This document shows positions 38,681 to 55,210 of a stretch of DNA of 64,000 nucleotides, in pieces (position 1 is the stretch's first letter; every line of letters starts with the position of its first letter). Source of the DNA: Cruorifilaria tuberocauda (lineage: Eukaryota; Nematoda; Chromadorea; Rhabditida; Onchocercidae). The notes beneath the pieces were generated by a model. That model saw nothing but the letters and a program-made list of their open reading frames with translations, searched no databases and was not told the origin of the DNA. The position numbers and the translations under genes are program-made. Location: positions 1-64,000 of the forward strand of contig JABVXU010000147.1 of NCBI GenBank assembly GCA_013365365.1, in the 5' to 3' direction.

Positions 38681-40239
38681 TTAAGAAAGTGCACAACCAT
38701 TCTGGTTTCGCTTCATATTGCCATTTGCGATTTCAATTTCACGCAGCAAACAATCAAAGATTTGTTCCACAGACTGTAAAAATTACTCGAAATTAATGAA
38801 CTGCTAGTGCATCAGTTTGCAAAGAATTGTTTTCAGTAATTTTTAATTATATCACAATTGTATCACTTCGGTTCTGTCTTAATTCAGAAGCTATCAGGTT
38901 GTGGCATGCCAATGGCTCGATTTGCTTTTGAACATTTATAATATAAATATATAGACTATAATACGCATAACTCAAATGTTCACGTGCTGCATAATAGCCA
39001 CAAGGCTGGGTGTGTTAAACTAAAGTTACATCCATTGAATATCCGCCCTATTAATCCAAAAATTTTTGCACATTTATTATCTGTGTTTAGAAGGTTGTAA
39101 ACGAAGTTTGGAGAAATATTCTTGAAGGAAATACATCGAACAAAATATGTCAGCGACTCACTGTATTGTCTTTTGCTGATGTTTCCAAAAAAGCAGCATT
39201 CCAAGAAACGGCTAACTGTCGTCCTTCTTCCGTTGAAACATGGCGTGCATTGAAGTGTAGATCCAGTTTATTTCCCACAACCACGATCGGTATGCTAAAA
39301 ATTAAGGTTCAATATTTTCAGAAGTCTTCAGCAAGTTTAATAAATAAACTCCAGAAACTTGTCACTCACTTTTTATCCCCAAGGTTTTCCATTATTTTAT
39401 CGTAAATTGACTGAACTATTTCGAATCTGCAAAATGAAAACAATAATCGGAATATACTTTCAATGAAACTTTCGCTGAAAGTAACTATTTGCAATATCCG
39501 TAAAATAATAAGAATCCCAGCCAACTTAACGATTTTAACGACAGCAATAACTTACGACTTCCGATCATCAATCGCGTAAACGAGAATATATCCATCAATA
39601 TCTATTGCACAGCTACGAGGAAATAATGAGAATTCTTGCTGAAAGGAATCGAAAATAAAAAATCGAAAATGTGTTCCAAACTTGGAGAGTTTGAAAACTT
39701 CATAATTTTACGATTAAAGCAAACACAGAAATATCCGGTGATGATGCATAAGAGAAATTCACCTGCCCCGCAGTATCAGTTATCTGCAAAGCAAACTGCT
39801 TTCCATTAAATTTATATGGTTTCGTATAGATATCCTCAATAGTTGTATCATATGCGTCTGGAAAATTGCCATAGACAAATCGCAATGTGATGGACGATTT
39901 TCCTAAAAATAAAAATTAATTCATATGTTCTATGCATATTTTGGTTTGATCTTAAATTTTCAGAGTTAATTGCTGGATATTGCATATATTGCTTCTCTTT
40001 CGCCTCATTAATGAGAGAATAATAAGTGTTGATCATTTTTATCAAAAAGAAATTAATCGTAATGATTTCACTTTGTTCTTTACACATGCAAAATTTTAAT
40101 ACCCTGTACCTATAAGGTTCTTTTTCACCATTCATTTGTTCAACTTTACTGTTGACAAGATTTAAAAAACAAATAATCTTAACTAACCGACACACGGATA
40201 ACCCATCACAGCAATTTTTCGTTGAATAGCATTCGCCAT
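38681..40239 (-). CDS. rheb-1: Rheb small GTPase, 6 exons, complete
   Basis: Ras-family GTPase that activates TOR complex 1 at lysosomal membranes. Exons: 40239-40188, 39902-39763, 39638-39556, 39426-39370, 39294-39162, 38773-38681; 558 nt, 185 aa, all phases agree, against 184 aa in human Rheb with identical numbering through the G domain. G1 is GYPCVGKSS (13-21), switch I Thr38 in TTIED, G3 is DTAGQ with Gln64, G4 is NKLD, G5 is SAKD. Rheb-type signatures ILVYAI and [15 protein letters not shown] follow. The C-terminus CALS is a farnesylation-type CAAX box. Arg15, a Rheb hallmark next to the P-loop, is Pro here. The start codon directly follows a CAG, a possible spliced-leader acceptor. Clearly Rheb rather than Ras or Rap. 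Confidence 0.95.
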
Positions 40240-40917
40240 CTGCTACTTCGTAATAAATTCTTTTTTACAGAAAATAATTTATCTAAATAAATGAAATTTA
40301 TGAAATGAAAAGAAGATAATGAATACTAGATAATGCAACGACGAATTCAGCACTTAACCCATCTGAAAAATTCTAAAGCATTGGAAAATGATGCTCTTTA
40401 TAAACTTTCCATACCTACAGTTAACTCCAAATATTCCACGGATGATAAAACTAATTTTGAAATGAACTGTATATTTTTATACCATATTTGATTAAATTAC
40501 TAGTTACACAAGTTCCAGTGTCACAAGATCCCATCCTGGATATTTCTGATTGCTCAAATCAAAAATAATTCATTAATATTACTCTATCTTTCCAACAAAT
40601 TTCTGTAAATGATTCTATTCATTTCCAACATAGGGATGCCTGAACTTCAAAATTTCCTGAACGACATTAAACTGCTACTAAAATAAAAAAAAAAGTAAAA
40701 CCTTACCGCGTTCCTTCACAAGACGCATCCAATTGTAAAGTCTAGATTTTTGTCAAATTTTGAAGATATCCTTACAGGAAAAGCATAAAATCAACGTGAA
40801 CCTACAAAACGAAAGGGAATTTCAATAAAAACTCTTTCTATGCTATAATGAAGTATTGGAACTTCTCGCTTTCCTTTAAGTGTACGTACTTTTCGCCTTC
40901 CTTTAAATGTACGTACT
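40240..40917. other. Rheb 5' flank
   Basis: AT-rich and without a gene. It ends in a short tandem duplication at 40871-40920. Confidence 0.5.
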
Positions 40918-40920
40918 TCA
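40871..40920. repeat. two tandem copies of a 27-bp unit containing TGTACGTACTT
   Basis: TTCCTTTAAGTGTACGTACTT at 40871 is repeated from 40898 with one base changed (TTCCTTTAAATGTACGTACT). The core GTACGTAC is palindromic. It lies about 0.65 kb upstream of the Rheb start and could be a duplicated protein-binding site or chance. Confidence 0.75.
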
Positions 40921-41098
40921 AAAATGCAAACGACTAAGCATATATATTAATGGTGATACAAATCGACCCGAGATGAACAAAACACCACCTTCCCCCGAAG
41001 CCTCACTCCCACCAACCATTAGAGCATCCCAAGGAAATTGTGCTGTAACATACTCCATGAAATCCCCGCAAGACTCATCCTTCCGTATTCTCAGTGAC
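40918..41098 (-). CDS. coding-like segment, about 59 codons, unknown
   Basis: Minus strand, open from an acceptor-like CTAAAG (1-base overhang) at 41098 to a TGA at 40918-40920. The translation includes DFMEYVTAQFPWDALMVGG and GGVLFISGRF and is far less AT-biased than chance ORFs here. It weakly recalls the thioredoxin-fold SelW/MIEN1 pattern of a QFP-type strand followed by a GGxLFI strand, but there is no CxxC, so I do not assign it. The plus strand is also open over the same bases (Pro/Ser-rich). Alternative donors exist inside (GAAG/GTGGTG, ATG/GTTGGT). Probably an exon of an unresolved gene between Rheb and the SDR. Confidence 0.3.
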
Positions 41099-41959
41099 CT
41101 TTAGTGAGATCATATCAGGTAAAGGTCAGAATCAAGTTAAGGCAATGGCTGCGTTGTGTACTGTTAATAGTTAAATATAACAGCAAGGCACAGGTTTTAT
41201 GTGGCCACCATCAATGCACGATTACAAGAATTGAATGGTTGGATTAATCACTCACAGACCGATAAGGCTTGAAATGATCACGACTGTCCATTCTTTTAAA
41301 GCTTATTAGTTTAAAATTCCAGAAATGAGGAAGATGTTATTTGTCAACAACTTGTTACGAGTTAGAGTAGTTCCTCTCTATGTGTTAGTTTAAATTGGAT
41401 TTGATTACCTACATTCGAAGATACATTTCGAAGTCAATTCGAAGATTTATGCTTTTTTGAACACCATGGAATCAGTCGTGAGGTTGAAGCTTCAAATTTG
41501 GAAAAAATCTGGTAGATGCATGTAGAGATGATTTGTATGCAATATTTTTATTTCTGATTACTTTAACAAACTATTTCAATATTTCAAATTATGAAAAAAT
41601 TATGATTTAATGCATTCAATTATAATTATTTGAGATATAGCGCAAAACTGCCAAAAGACTCAAAAGCATTTTACACTTGTTTTTAGTTATCTAGGGTAGT
41701 ACCAGCGGTAGATGGAAGATTAATTAGAAAAGTTGATTTGAGTAATATTATCTTGTTCTTCTCTGCTCTCACTATTGTACCTATGAAAACGATTTAAAGT
41801 CTTGAGATTGTTTGAGGTTTTAGACTGGAGAGCTCGAAATATTCTAGTTTTCGACTGAGACACTGAACAATACTTTTAATTAAACTAAACAAGAAATTTC
41901 GAAATTTTAAAGACATTGTGATAAGCTTGATTTCTATGATTTTATTTATATTTAGAAAG
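41099..41959. other. intergenic sequence
   Basis: Holds the 3' flank of the SDR gene on the right side. Nothing else recognised. Confidence 0.45.
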
Positions 41960-44900
41960 TTAATTATTAATGATATTGTTTTGTTTGCTAATATTTTTGA
42001 CATCTGAACCATTATCGGCGGCCGTAGTTATAACAGCTTGACGCATCTTTCTGGCCACCATTACCTTATGGAAAAGCATCATTCGTTTGTGAATCTCTGC
42101 ATCAGCGATGAATTCCGGTAACCATTTAAGACCTTCCACCTTAAATTGAAGTAATTAAAATTACTTCTCTATACATATGAAACAACTCAAGTCTTTTGTT
42201 TTTCTTTTTTTCTAAATCATACCTAAATGTTTTATCTAAAGACTCGGTACATGTGTACAGTGAAAAGGAGATTTGCCAAATTTTAAGAAATTCAAAGGAA
42301 TTTTAATTCAAATGCAATCTAAAAATGTTGCTTTCAGTTGAGAGTTAACCTTTATCTGGTGGGCGAAATATCCGGTTGTATGCTTTATAATTCCGATTGT
42401 TCGGACAGCAGATTTAGCGTAGACATCAGCCTTTGGCCGAAAAAATGATGGTTTTTTGACCTAAAATAAACAATACTTACACTTCATTAGGAAAAACTTA
42501 AAATCATTTTGAATGAAAAGTTGTAGAAAACTGAGAAGTGTGTCACTTAATTGTGAAATAAAACATGAAAGAAATCGCTTCTTGAGAGGATTTTTCTTGT
42601 CTTTTTTACCGTTTTATCAGGATAATGCACGCCTTCAACTACAAATATTAAATTAAGATATAGTCGATTATATCATTCACCTTGGCCAGTTTTGTTACCA
42701 CAATCATTGGATTCACTTCCTGTATTACAATATTCGTTTTTGCATATTCTTCCTGCACAATTTTCGTTAACCAAGAGACGTATTTCTAGAACCTACGTTA
42801 TCATATTTTACTTGAAATTTAAGAACTTTGAAATGTTCTCAGGATAAATCAAAATTCCAACATTTTTTACTAACGATATACTACATGATTTTCAAAAACA
42901 TTGAAATATTTTCAAAAGAAATTGTTGATAAAGATAAGAGAAAAGTAACAGCAAACATCACACATCATGGAAATGATACGTGTTACTGATAAAACTGAAG
43001 GAACTATTCTATTTGTGAATGTAACTGCTGGACGTTAATTATGCTGTGTTGGCAATAATTTTGCTACATCTGCTTTCATTCCCTTCTAAATAGAAAATCA
43101 ACTTAGAACATAAACAACCTTGGATGCAGCATAAACACTGAACCAACGTAACTTGTAATAAGCAGAAGAAGAGGCTACATTGATGATAATGCCTGAATCT
43201 CGTTCATACATTTGTGGTAATACAGCTGCCATTAACTGTAAATATCAGCTTATTGAAATAACACTTATTCTTTATTTAAATTTGCTAACATTAATTAATA
43301 TTAGTCTTAATTGAATTATCCACTGGATATATTAGTCTTATATTTATACTGAATCATCTGTCAAGTTGGAAGATGCGCAAATATTTCTATTGGAAAGCTG
43401 AATTAAAATTTGAGCTTATCTAATTAAAGGAAGATATACCAAGAGATAATTATCATATGGGAACATACGTACCAGCGTTACGGGAATGATATTGATTACA
43501 CTGATATGCCTGAACAGTTTGATACCTCCTTCAACTTTATGATACAAATCAGGGTATTCGAATGTTGATCCAACGCTATTCACTGAATAATAATGCATTT
43601 GAAATGATAATAATCATATTTAACAATAATTAAACTTTTTCAAATGTTCAATTTTAAAGATCCATTTAATCAAATAGAAATTCTGCATCATAAATTCAAT
43701 CTCAATGTTCATCTTGCAATTCATTTTATATAACTTTGATTTTCAACAAAGATTTTCATTACACTTTGCTTTCATTTATTTTTCCACAGTTGTAATCATT
43801 TGTAGAATTATTTGTATTTAAATTGATAGACTAGTATGGTTCATGCTTTCAAATATGCGAAATTCTAAAATGGAAGAGGTGGAAGGAAATAAATTCAAAT
43901 TTATAAAGCATGAACCTAAAATGCCGACGTCAAGTGATCGAATTTGTGACAACAGTGATTTCTCATAATAATCAATATCAGCACTAGAAAAATCGAAAGC
44001 AATTGTTCGGACCTGAAACCTTCATCGATGTCCAAATATCTTTACTCAGTGATTAAATGCAAACGCGAAAATGGCAATTTTTTTTATCTTCACTTTCTAC
44101 AGCGACTTCATGGAAATTAATATTTAACAGTTCTCCGATGGATCTATTTCTTCCATCCTGTCTGTTTTGAAATTATTCACAATTTTTTGATGAGCTATTT
44201 TAATTCTTTCATAAATAGAACCACCATCTTCCAGATTTTTCTTTTCAAACTGTTGCACGATCTATTACATGAAGCAAAATAACGCAACTGGATCACGTGC
44301 GAATTAAATATGTTGATTATGAAACATAGTGTGCAAATTGCAGAACTGTATAATTATTAGTATCGGTATTTGTTTTGCATTATGTGTTTGGACTTTAGTT
44401 ATGTGCAACAGCAGACCCAAGTGATTCTCAGCTTCTCTCAAAGAACTACATGTTCTTTTTATATAGTATGATTTTTTTCCAAATTATCAATTTACTGTCT
44501 TCTTATTGATCTTTGTTTTCCTGCTTTTTACCATTCAGTTAATTATTTCTTTCCTATTACTATTTGACTTTAAAAATCTAACATATGGCATCAATCTAAA
44601 ATATCAAGAAGCTGCCCAAGATTATCTCATGTTAAAAAATTTTTAGATTAAGAAAGAGTTTTGCAAAAAGAAAGAAGAAAGTGTCGATATTTTTTTGTAC
44701 TGTGCTAACAATTCCTTGCTTTTCTTGAACAAAGGTCAACGACGTTGTGGTAGTTAAAGCAATACAATGTTTGATCAAAGCAGCTCAGCTGAAGAAAATT
44801 TTTCTTTCCAATAATTTTTCTCCCACTGAGCTGTTTTTTATAAGCCATGCCCACGAAAAAACCTTTTCCAATTTCCCAGAAATACTAATATAGCGTGTTG

Positions 44901-45818
44901 CCAACTACTTAAAATACGCACCAAAGTTTAAACTCGAAATTCTCTATCCACCTCGTTTCAGCATTTTCTAGCATCAAAAATTACATTACAATTTCGAAAC
45001 GCAAACAAAAATGAAGATGCTATTTTTTTCTCCAATAATATTGAAATAATTTGCGCAAGAAACTAAAGTATGTCATCTAATTTATTTCATCCTTCACAAG
45101 TAAATGCAATACTCTCGAGAGGACAGAAAGGATATTTGAAATTTCACATTCATCTTCATTAAAACGCCAGAATGCATAATAAATTGTAGGTTTAAACGCT
45201 CTAATTTATTTTCATTGCATTTAATTTTTTTGAATCAAAATTTGTTACTTCGAAACCGTAACTTTTTCAATTTTTGTTACAAATACATTTGTTACAAATA
45301 AAACATTTCACTTTTTTTATTTCATTATTAAAAAAAATTATCTTACCTCGGAAGAAGTTTCCTTTTCAATCTGAGCTTTAACATCGTCAAGCCTTGATTG
45401 TGTGCGCGAGATTAGCAATATCGAGAAGCCTTTTCGTGCTAATTCAAATGCGTATCCTTTGCCTATACCATCTGTTGCACCAGTAATTACTAAACTACCT
45501 TTTATAGCATTAAGAAAAAGTTAAGAATTTTCTTTGAGGTAAAAAAGTCGATGATGTATACTTGCAACTATAATTTTAATAATCTCAATGATACGCTCAA
45601 TGTTGAACATTGATGATAAACTAGAATTAGATGGTAAAACTTGTAAAATTTGTAATTTAAAAAAAACCACCTGCCCATTTAGCGCCAGCAAGTTTGTGTA
45701 GGTCGCGCGATTCGGCTAGAAAAAATGGATAGACTAAATTGTAAATTGTAAGCAAGAGACGATATGTGATAAACGCTATACACATCCAACCAATAATGTT
45801 TACTGTAGATAAATCCAT
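41960..45818 (-). CDS. very-long-chain 3-oxoacyl-CoA reductase / 17-beta-HSD type 12-like SDR, 8 exons, complete
   Basis: ER short-chain dehydrogenase expected to catalyse the NADPH-dependent 3-ketoacyl-CoA reduction of fatty-acid elongation (LET-767/HSD17B12 group, also linked to sterol metabolism). Exons: 45818-45671, 45498-45347, 44012-43916, 43582-43473, 43235-43119, 42785-42681, 42460-42350, 42139-41960; 1020 nt, 339 aa, phases all agree. An N-terminal hydrophobic helix precedes the Rossmann motif TGATDGIGK (55-63). Ser191 (NVASSS), Tyr204 and Lys208 (YAASK) form the catalytic set with the usual 13-residue Ser-Tyr spacing. The usual NNVG after strand 4 is NSVG (134-137). PKADVYAKSAVRTIG is typical of this subgroup. 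The C-terminal tail is longer than in human HSD17B12 (312 aa). The ATG lies 4 bases after a TTTTAG, a possible spliced-leader site. Confidence 0.93.
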
Positions 45819-48800
45819 TTGCTAAAATTAAAAATTTGAAAATCTGAAAATTCTATTAATTAAATATGAATTTCGGGTTTTGATAACGTAAATCGATAAT
45901 TAACAGTTTTTTCTTTAAATTTTTTAAAGTTAATAAACTTTTTAGCACTTTTTTAAAATTTGTTTTAGAAAGAGATGCCAACCATTTTTCATTTCTTGAA
46001 AACTCCGTCACCAATTTCCACACTGTTAATGGAAATACGGTAATCTGAGGAAGAAGATTTTGGTTATGGAAAAGCAAGGAGAAATGAAAAAATACATAAA
46101 TTCTTTATTGCAAAGTTAAACCATGGCAATAAACTTTTAATGAAGTAACATCAATTCGAACCTACAAAGTTTCTGTAACATGATTTCCGCCTAAAAACTT
46201 AAAGAAGATAATGAAAAATTAAGCGAAATTGAAAGTTTTTCATATCATTACCAAGTTTGCATTAAGAAGTGTTCCTCTTTTTAGCCAAAGTCACTTATTT
46301 AAAAATTTTTCCGCAATTTATCAATTCTCACTAAAACTTCATGAATTTGATTTCACAATACCAACGCCTAAATTTAACATTATAGAAATAGTATGGAAGT
46401 ATAGAAATACATGCAAATAAAAAAAGTGATTTTGGATAATAAACTTTTCTCTTCTTTTTTCCTCCTCAACCTAAATGTTATAATTAATTTGATTTAGTGC
46501 CAAAAAAAGTAAAAGTTAATTTAAAATATAAGCTTAATATGCGCCGCGGTTTGCAAATTTGAAATTATCACAAAAAAGCGGCTTAAACATATTTGAATTT
46601 ATTGTATTTTTAAATTTTATTATTCTTATTTGAACTTGTGGTTTCCTCACAATTTTGTGTACAATATCGAAATAAGGGCTGATCGAAATTACAGGAATTA
46701 TTTATTGTCAAGAACTACAAATAAGTATAGGAAATTCAAGAAACTTTCTAAGTCTGATAACGATCACTTTTCTGCAATCTTTAAAAAAATCAAAGTTTCG
46801 TATTATTTATTTGACTGCCAACTTCTACCTCTTCTTAGCTGAAAAAACTCTAGCATCTACGAAAACGGCATTCCATCAAGTATTTCTCACATAGATAATT
46901 TGATTAAGATAATTCAGATTACAGTGCAAATAGAATTATTGGCAAGACAAATTCTGAATCAAACAAAATTTTTTTTTATATTATATATTAAGAGGAATTC
47001 GATCCTTCCAAATGTAAAATAGTCCCCATCAGTGATACGTTTTACAGAAGTTTCATTTTAAAAAACATAAGTGTAATCAACGACGAATTTATAATGTGAT
47101 ATACTGTAATGCATCCTAAATAAATTAAAGGATAAGGAAATCAGAGAATTTATGTACAGTTTATGCGTAAGAAGAATTATTTCAGAAGGAATGTGTTTTA
47201 GACAAAAGTGATTTAGCGCATTTGAGGAAGACATATTGGAAGATTCGGTAATAAAGTCGTCGACTTTGTCAACTACCTAGAACATAGTGGAACAGAAATG
47301 AAAAGGTAATAGCTGTCAAATGATTAAACAACAGTTATTGTTCGTGGAATTTGATTGAAAGAATCTCAGTAATAAATCTATTCATGAAGATCTCAAAAAA
47401 GTAGAATAATAACTGTCCATTATTTGAAATTATCAACATGGACGAAATAATGACAATTAACAATTAACAAAACAGTACAAAAAATGTAATATCGCTTTCA
47501 TCTCTCCAGCTGGTAGCAATCTATGAAAACTGTGGAAAATGAACTATTAGATTTATTCAGCTATTAGATTTTTGATATGTTGAAGACGGTTATTTTTTAA
47601 AGCTCTACTGCAGCATTCTTGATAGCAAACTGAAATGAGTGCTTCTGAACCTCCAAATTTTGATATAAAAAATTTTTTATACACACGATTGGATTACAAT
47701 TTAGTTATAATTAATATATTTTGAAATGATGTCATAAAATAAATAAAGGCAATCTTCTGCTCTCATTATAGATTACCTGAAATAAAATATCCCTTGTATT
47801 CAATTTCGCAAAGAAAAGGATAGCTTGTTGTGGTAGGATTTTTTTGAAGAGAAGTAATCGATTTCTAATCAGCAAAGAGAAAAATAAGATGAAGTGTGCA
47901 TGAAAACATAATTGGCAAAATGTACGGATACTATTAGATTACAATTTTAAATAACTTTTTTTGTTCATTTAAATGGGAACAAAATTAAGAACAAATGGTG
48001 AAATAGTCAAGAGAAGTAAAGAAAGAGAGGAGAGCGGAGAAGAAAGAGATAAGTAAATTGAATTAATTGAAATAATGTGAAAAAAAGAAACCATATCCAG
48101 ATCATTAGTCAACGTCAACCGGGAAATGGATCAGTATGTTGTGGTAGAATTAATCGTTTCATAGATTACTCAAAATAGGGTCAAGAAATACTGCTCCTGC
48201 GTGGAAGATAATGAAATTATTGAACATTTCTCTCAGGGTGAAACTATCATCAATCGTATCCGCAGCAGGAAAAGCGCGAAGAATGGTCAGGAAGTGATTC
48301 AAATTGATGGTATTTACTGATTGAGATGTTAAAACTTGAAAAAATGATATTTACAGAGATCAAGCATCAAGAAGTCAGGGTAAATTGAAATTCAAATTAT
48401 AAAATTTGATAACTAATTAATTCAAAATGAAAAAATTCAATTAGATCATTAATTGATGTTCAGAAAATAGCATATTTGTTGACTGAAGCGAAATTATGAG
48501 CCAAAAAATTACCTTTTTCATAAAAATCGAATATTTCATAACAATGTTCCAATTTAAAATGCAGCTATTCATTTCCATTCCTTTCTACCGCAGTCTTTTT
48601 CAAGTGTTTAATTTATATAAATTTTCTTATCTTTGAAACCGTTTGGGGAAATAATTAGCTGTGATAAGAATGCTTCAGATCTCTTATTTTTCATCATAAA
48701 ATAAGCAAATGTAAAATCATTTCACAACCATATTTCTAAAGTTACATTTCTCGATTTTATTCTCAGCAGAATTATAAAATTGGAAGATCCAAAATTTTAG

Positions 48801-50130
48801 TAGCCCATACTTACTACTAAAGATGACGTATTTACGCATTTTCAGAGTCATTTGTTTATCTATTCTTATAAGTTTGCTGCACTTTTTGCCTGCAGTTGAA
48901 AATCACTAAAGAAGCTCTCAAAAATTCTACCAGCTTTAATTCAAATAGACATGTATCCCTTACAATCCTAAGTTAATTATCGCATAAATCAGTGCTGGTA
49001 TAATTAATGAAACGAAATCATTAATTACAATTTGTTGTGTCTTGCATCAATCATCCACCCAGCTTTTGCGATTACTATTAATTACCGCAGAATCGTTCAA
49101 CTGTGATAATTTCTGATAATCACAGAACCAAATTGGGTAAATGATAGATGAAAGATATAGAATAAAATAAATCCGCATGAAATCTTATTTACATGTCAAA
49201 TTTATATCAACCATGACAAGATGGATCACTTCTTTCTTATCAGTTGGTCATTGAAAGTGATATAATGATGATTAAAACTACAAAAACTTTTCAAACTATG
49301 ACATTATATTTAGAATTATACTATCCGATATCAAGAGATGAAACAATAAAAATAGAAACAAACATTGCTTGAGGAAACATCACTTTTAAGATTAATAGTA
49401 ATGGTGGAAATAACAGGCATAATTAGCTTAGTAATCACCTTAGTAATCCGCTTAGTAATATAATTCATTCTTGAAAATATTTGATCCATTGTGTCGCTTT
49501 GTCCAATTGTATTACTGAATGCAACTTAACATAAATTGAATATATGCGTATAACAATTCGCAAACTTGTAAATGAATCTTGTAAATAAATGTAAATGAAT
49601 CCATCCTCATTAAATTGGACAGTAGATTTAGAAGTTCCAAAAACAGTTCAGCATAGGAAACAATCAGCCGCCGAGATTACGAAAAATTTACTGAGGTCTT
49701 CAATTTGAATTACATTCTAACAAGCTGCATCGATGACCGGAAAAAATTTTTAACACCCAAGATTAATGTTTTATGAATTTAATCAATTGAGATCGACTAA
49801 TATTATTTCGCCCCCTCAAAAATAATACTGAATCAGACATCGCATTCATTTCAATTCGAAAAAGTTATTTGAGGAAACTACTCTTCCAACAAAAACAGTC
49901 CAACTTATTCTAGATTTTATGCTCCGGTTCAAGGGGAAAGTATGTCCACTTTGCTTATTACAAAGTTTTCATACTACAGTAAATTGCTGATGATTGCCAA
50001 CACATATGAATTTCATATTAAAACATTTACGGATTTATGTACCATTGGATAGTTTAGTTATGCAATAAACACTCAATCAACTGTAGAAAAAAAGGAACCA
50101 TCACAGAAACTATAAGGTTTCCAAAATTCC
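45819..50130. other. AT-rich intergenic sequence, about 4.3 kb
   Basis: Contains the SDR 5' flank. ORFs at 45856-46077, 46229-46420 and 46630-46842 are low-complexity Lys/Phe/Asn-rich translations with no family resemblance and are not called. The right end holds the first copy of a diverged repeat at 49831. Confidence 0.5.
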
Positions 50131-50798
50131 AAAATTAAAACTGAACTCTCTGAAAGGGAAGCCGTTCAAGAGAAGCACGATTCTACCCTCCAATCATTAT
50201 AAGCTTCTTTTTCTCAATGGCTACAAAACCCGGCACAATATGTAAATTCTACTATTCTGTAAAGGCGATTAAGATGTCTTAAAACCTTTATCATCTGTTA
50301 ATTTCCCATACTTGCAAAAATTAAAATCTGAAACGGAAGGAGAAAACTAAAGCAGAAAATGAAGACCTCTTACAGAAATTGACGGAAGTGAATTATGATC
50401 ACAACCGTAAACGATTCTTTGCTCAATAAAAGCGACTGTGCTTTATCATTAAAAAACAGCTAAGGTAACCAAGAATCAACTCTGCAGCTAGGCATGGGAT
50501 GCGATTATGTAAAATTATCAGTTCTCTTTCATAGTAAAAGGAACCTTATAAGTGCAGAGTTGTTGCTCATAACCTATACCTTAACAATTATTTTACCATA
50601 ATTCATGAAAATTTATATATGAGAAAACTTTCTAGTCATATTCAATAAATTTGCTTCACCAAAATTAGGATTCTCTTTCCGTAGTCTACTGAAAAAGAAG
50701 ACTCTCAAATTAACAGCAATTATCACAAATAGCAACAATCAGGCACATACAAGAATAAATTTTCATGAAACATCTATTAAATCAGACATCGCATTCAT
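49831..50798 (+). repeat. two diverged direct repeats about 950 bp apart
   Basis: The 19-mer AATCAGACATCGCATTCAT occurs at 49831-49849 and 50780-50798. The following 45 or so bases align imperfectly between the copies (both contain TTCGAAAA and, a little farther on, a GRRAACTA stretch). This points to an old duplication or two fragments of one repeat family rather than chance. Confidence 0.6.
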
Positions 50799-51093
50799 CG
50801 GTTCAAACCGCAGAAGTTCGAAAATATTCAGAACGGGAAACTAAAGAAAGTGAGCAAATATGAAACTGGTTTCATCAGAAATAAAAGAAAAACAATGTTA
50901 GCGAAATTATCAAAATAAACAGAAAACAAAGGCACTGCAGCATATGAATGCGTCCTGAAGCTTTAACTTGGTGCGAATTACAGATGATCTGTCAGAAATA
51001 AATTATCGCAGCTCGCTATCAATGCTCATTACAACAATTCAGCATTGTCAGGCCACAATTTCGCTGATCTGTAAAAGACCTAGCTTTGAATAA
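50131..51093 (+). pseudogene. degenerate coiled-coil gene relic
   Basis: Several short plus-strand ORFs have a strong coiled-coil character but sit in different frames without usable splice sites: 50131-50202 (KTELSEREAVQEKHDSTLQ), 50312-50347 (LQKLKSETEGEN) shifting frame into 50328-50429 (KAENEDLLQKLTEV), and 50959-51093 (VRITDDLSEINYRSSLSM). The heptad-like Leu/Glu/Lys pattern suggests a relic of a myosin-, golgin- or GRIP-like protein, but I cannot name the parent. It overlaps one copy of the diverged repeat. Confidence 0.35.
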
Positions 51094-51343
51094 AAATTCA
51101 AGAAATATAGACAAACTCCAAAACCAAATTTAATTCCTAATATTACAAACTACATTTAACTTCAAGAACCATAAAAATCCTTCAGAACTTCATAGGAAAG
51201 CAAAACCAATAATGATGCTTCGACAATGATAAGTTAGGAGGAGAAAACAAGATACACTTCCTTGAAAGAAAAAAAGCACTACAGACAGAATAGACCAAAC
51301 AAAATTACCTATAGAGTAGAATAATTAACAAGCAGAGTCGGTT

Positions 51344-55210
<3,867 letters not shown>

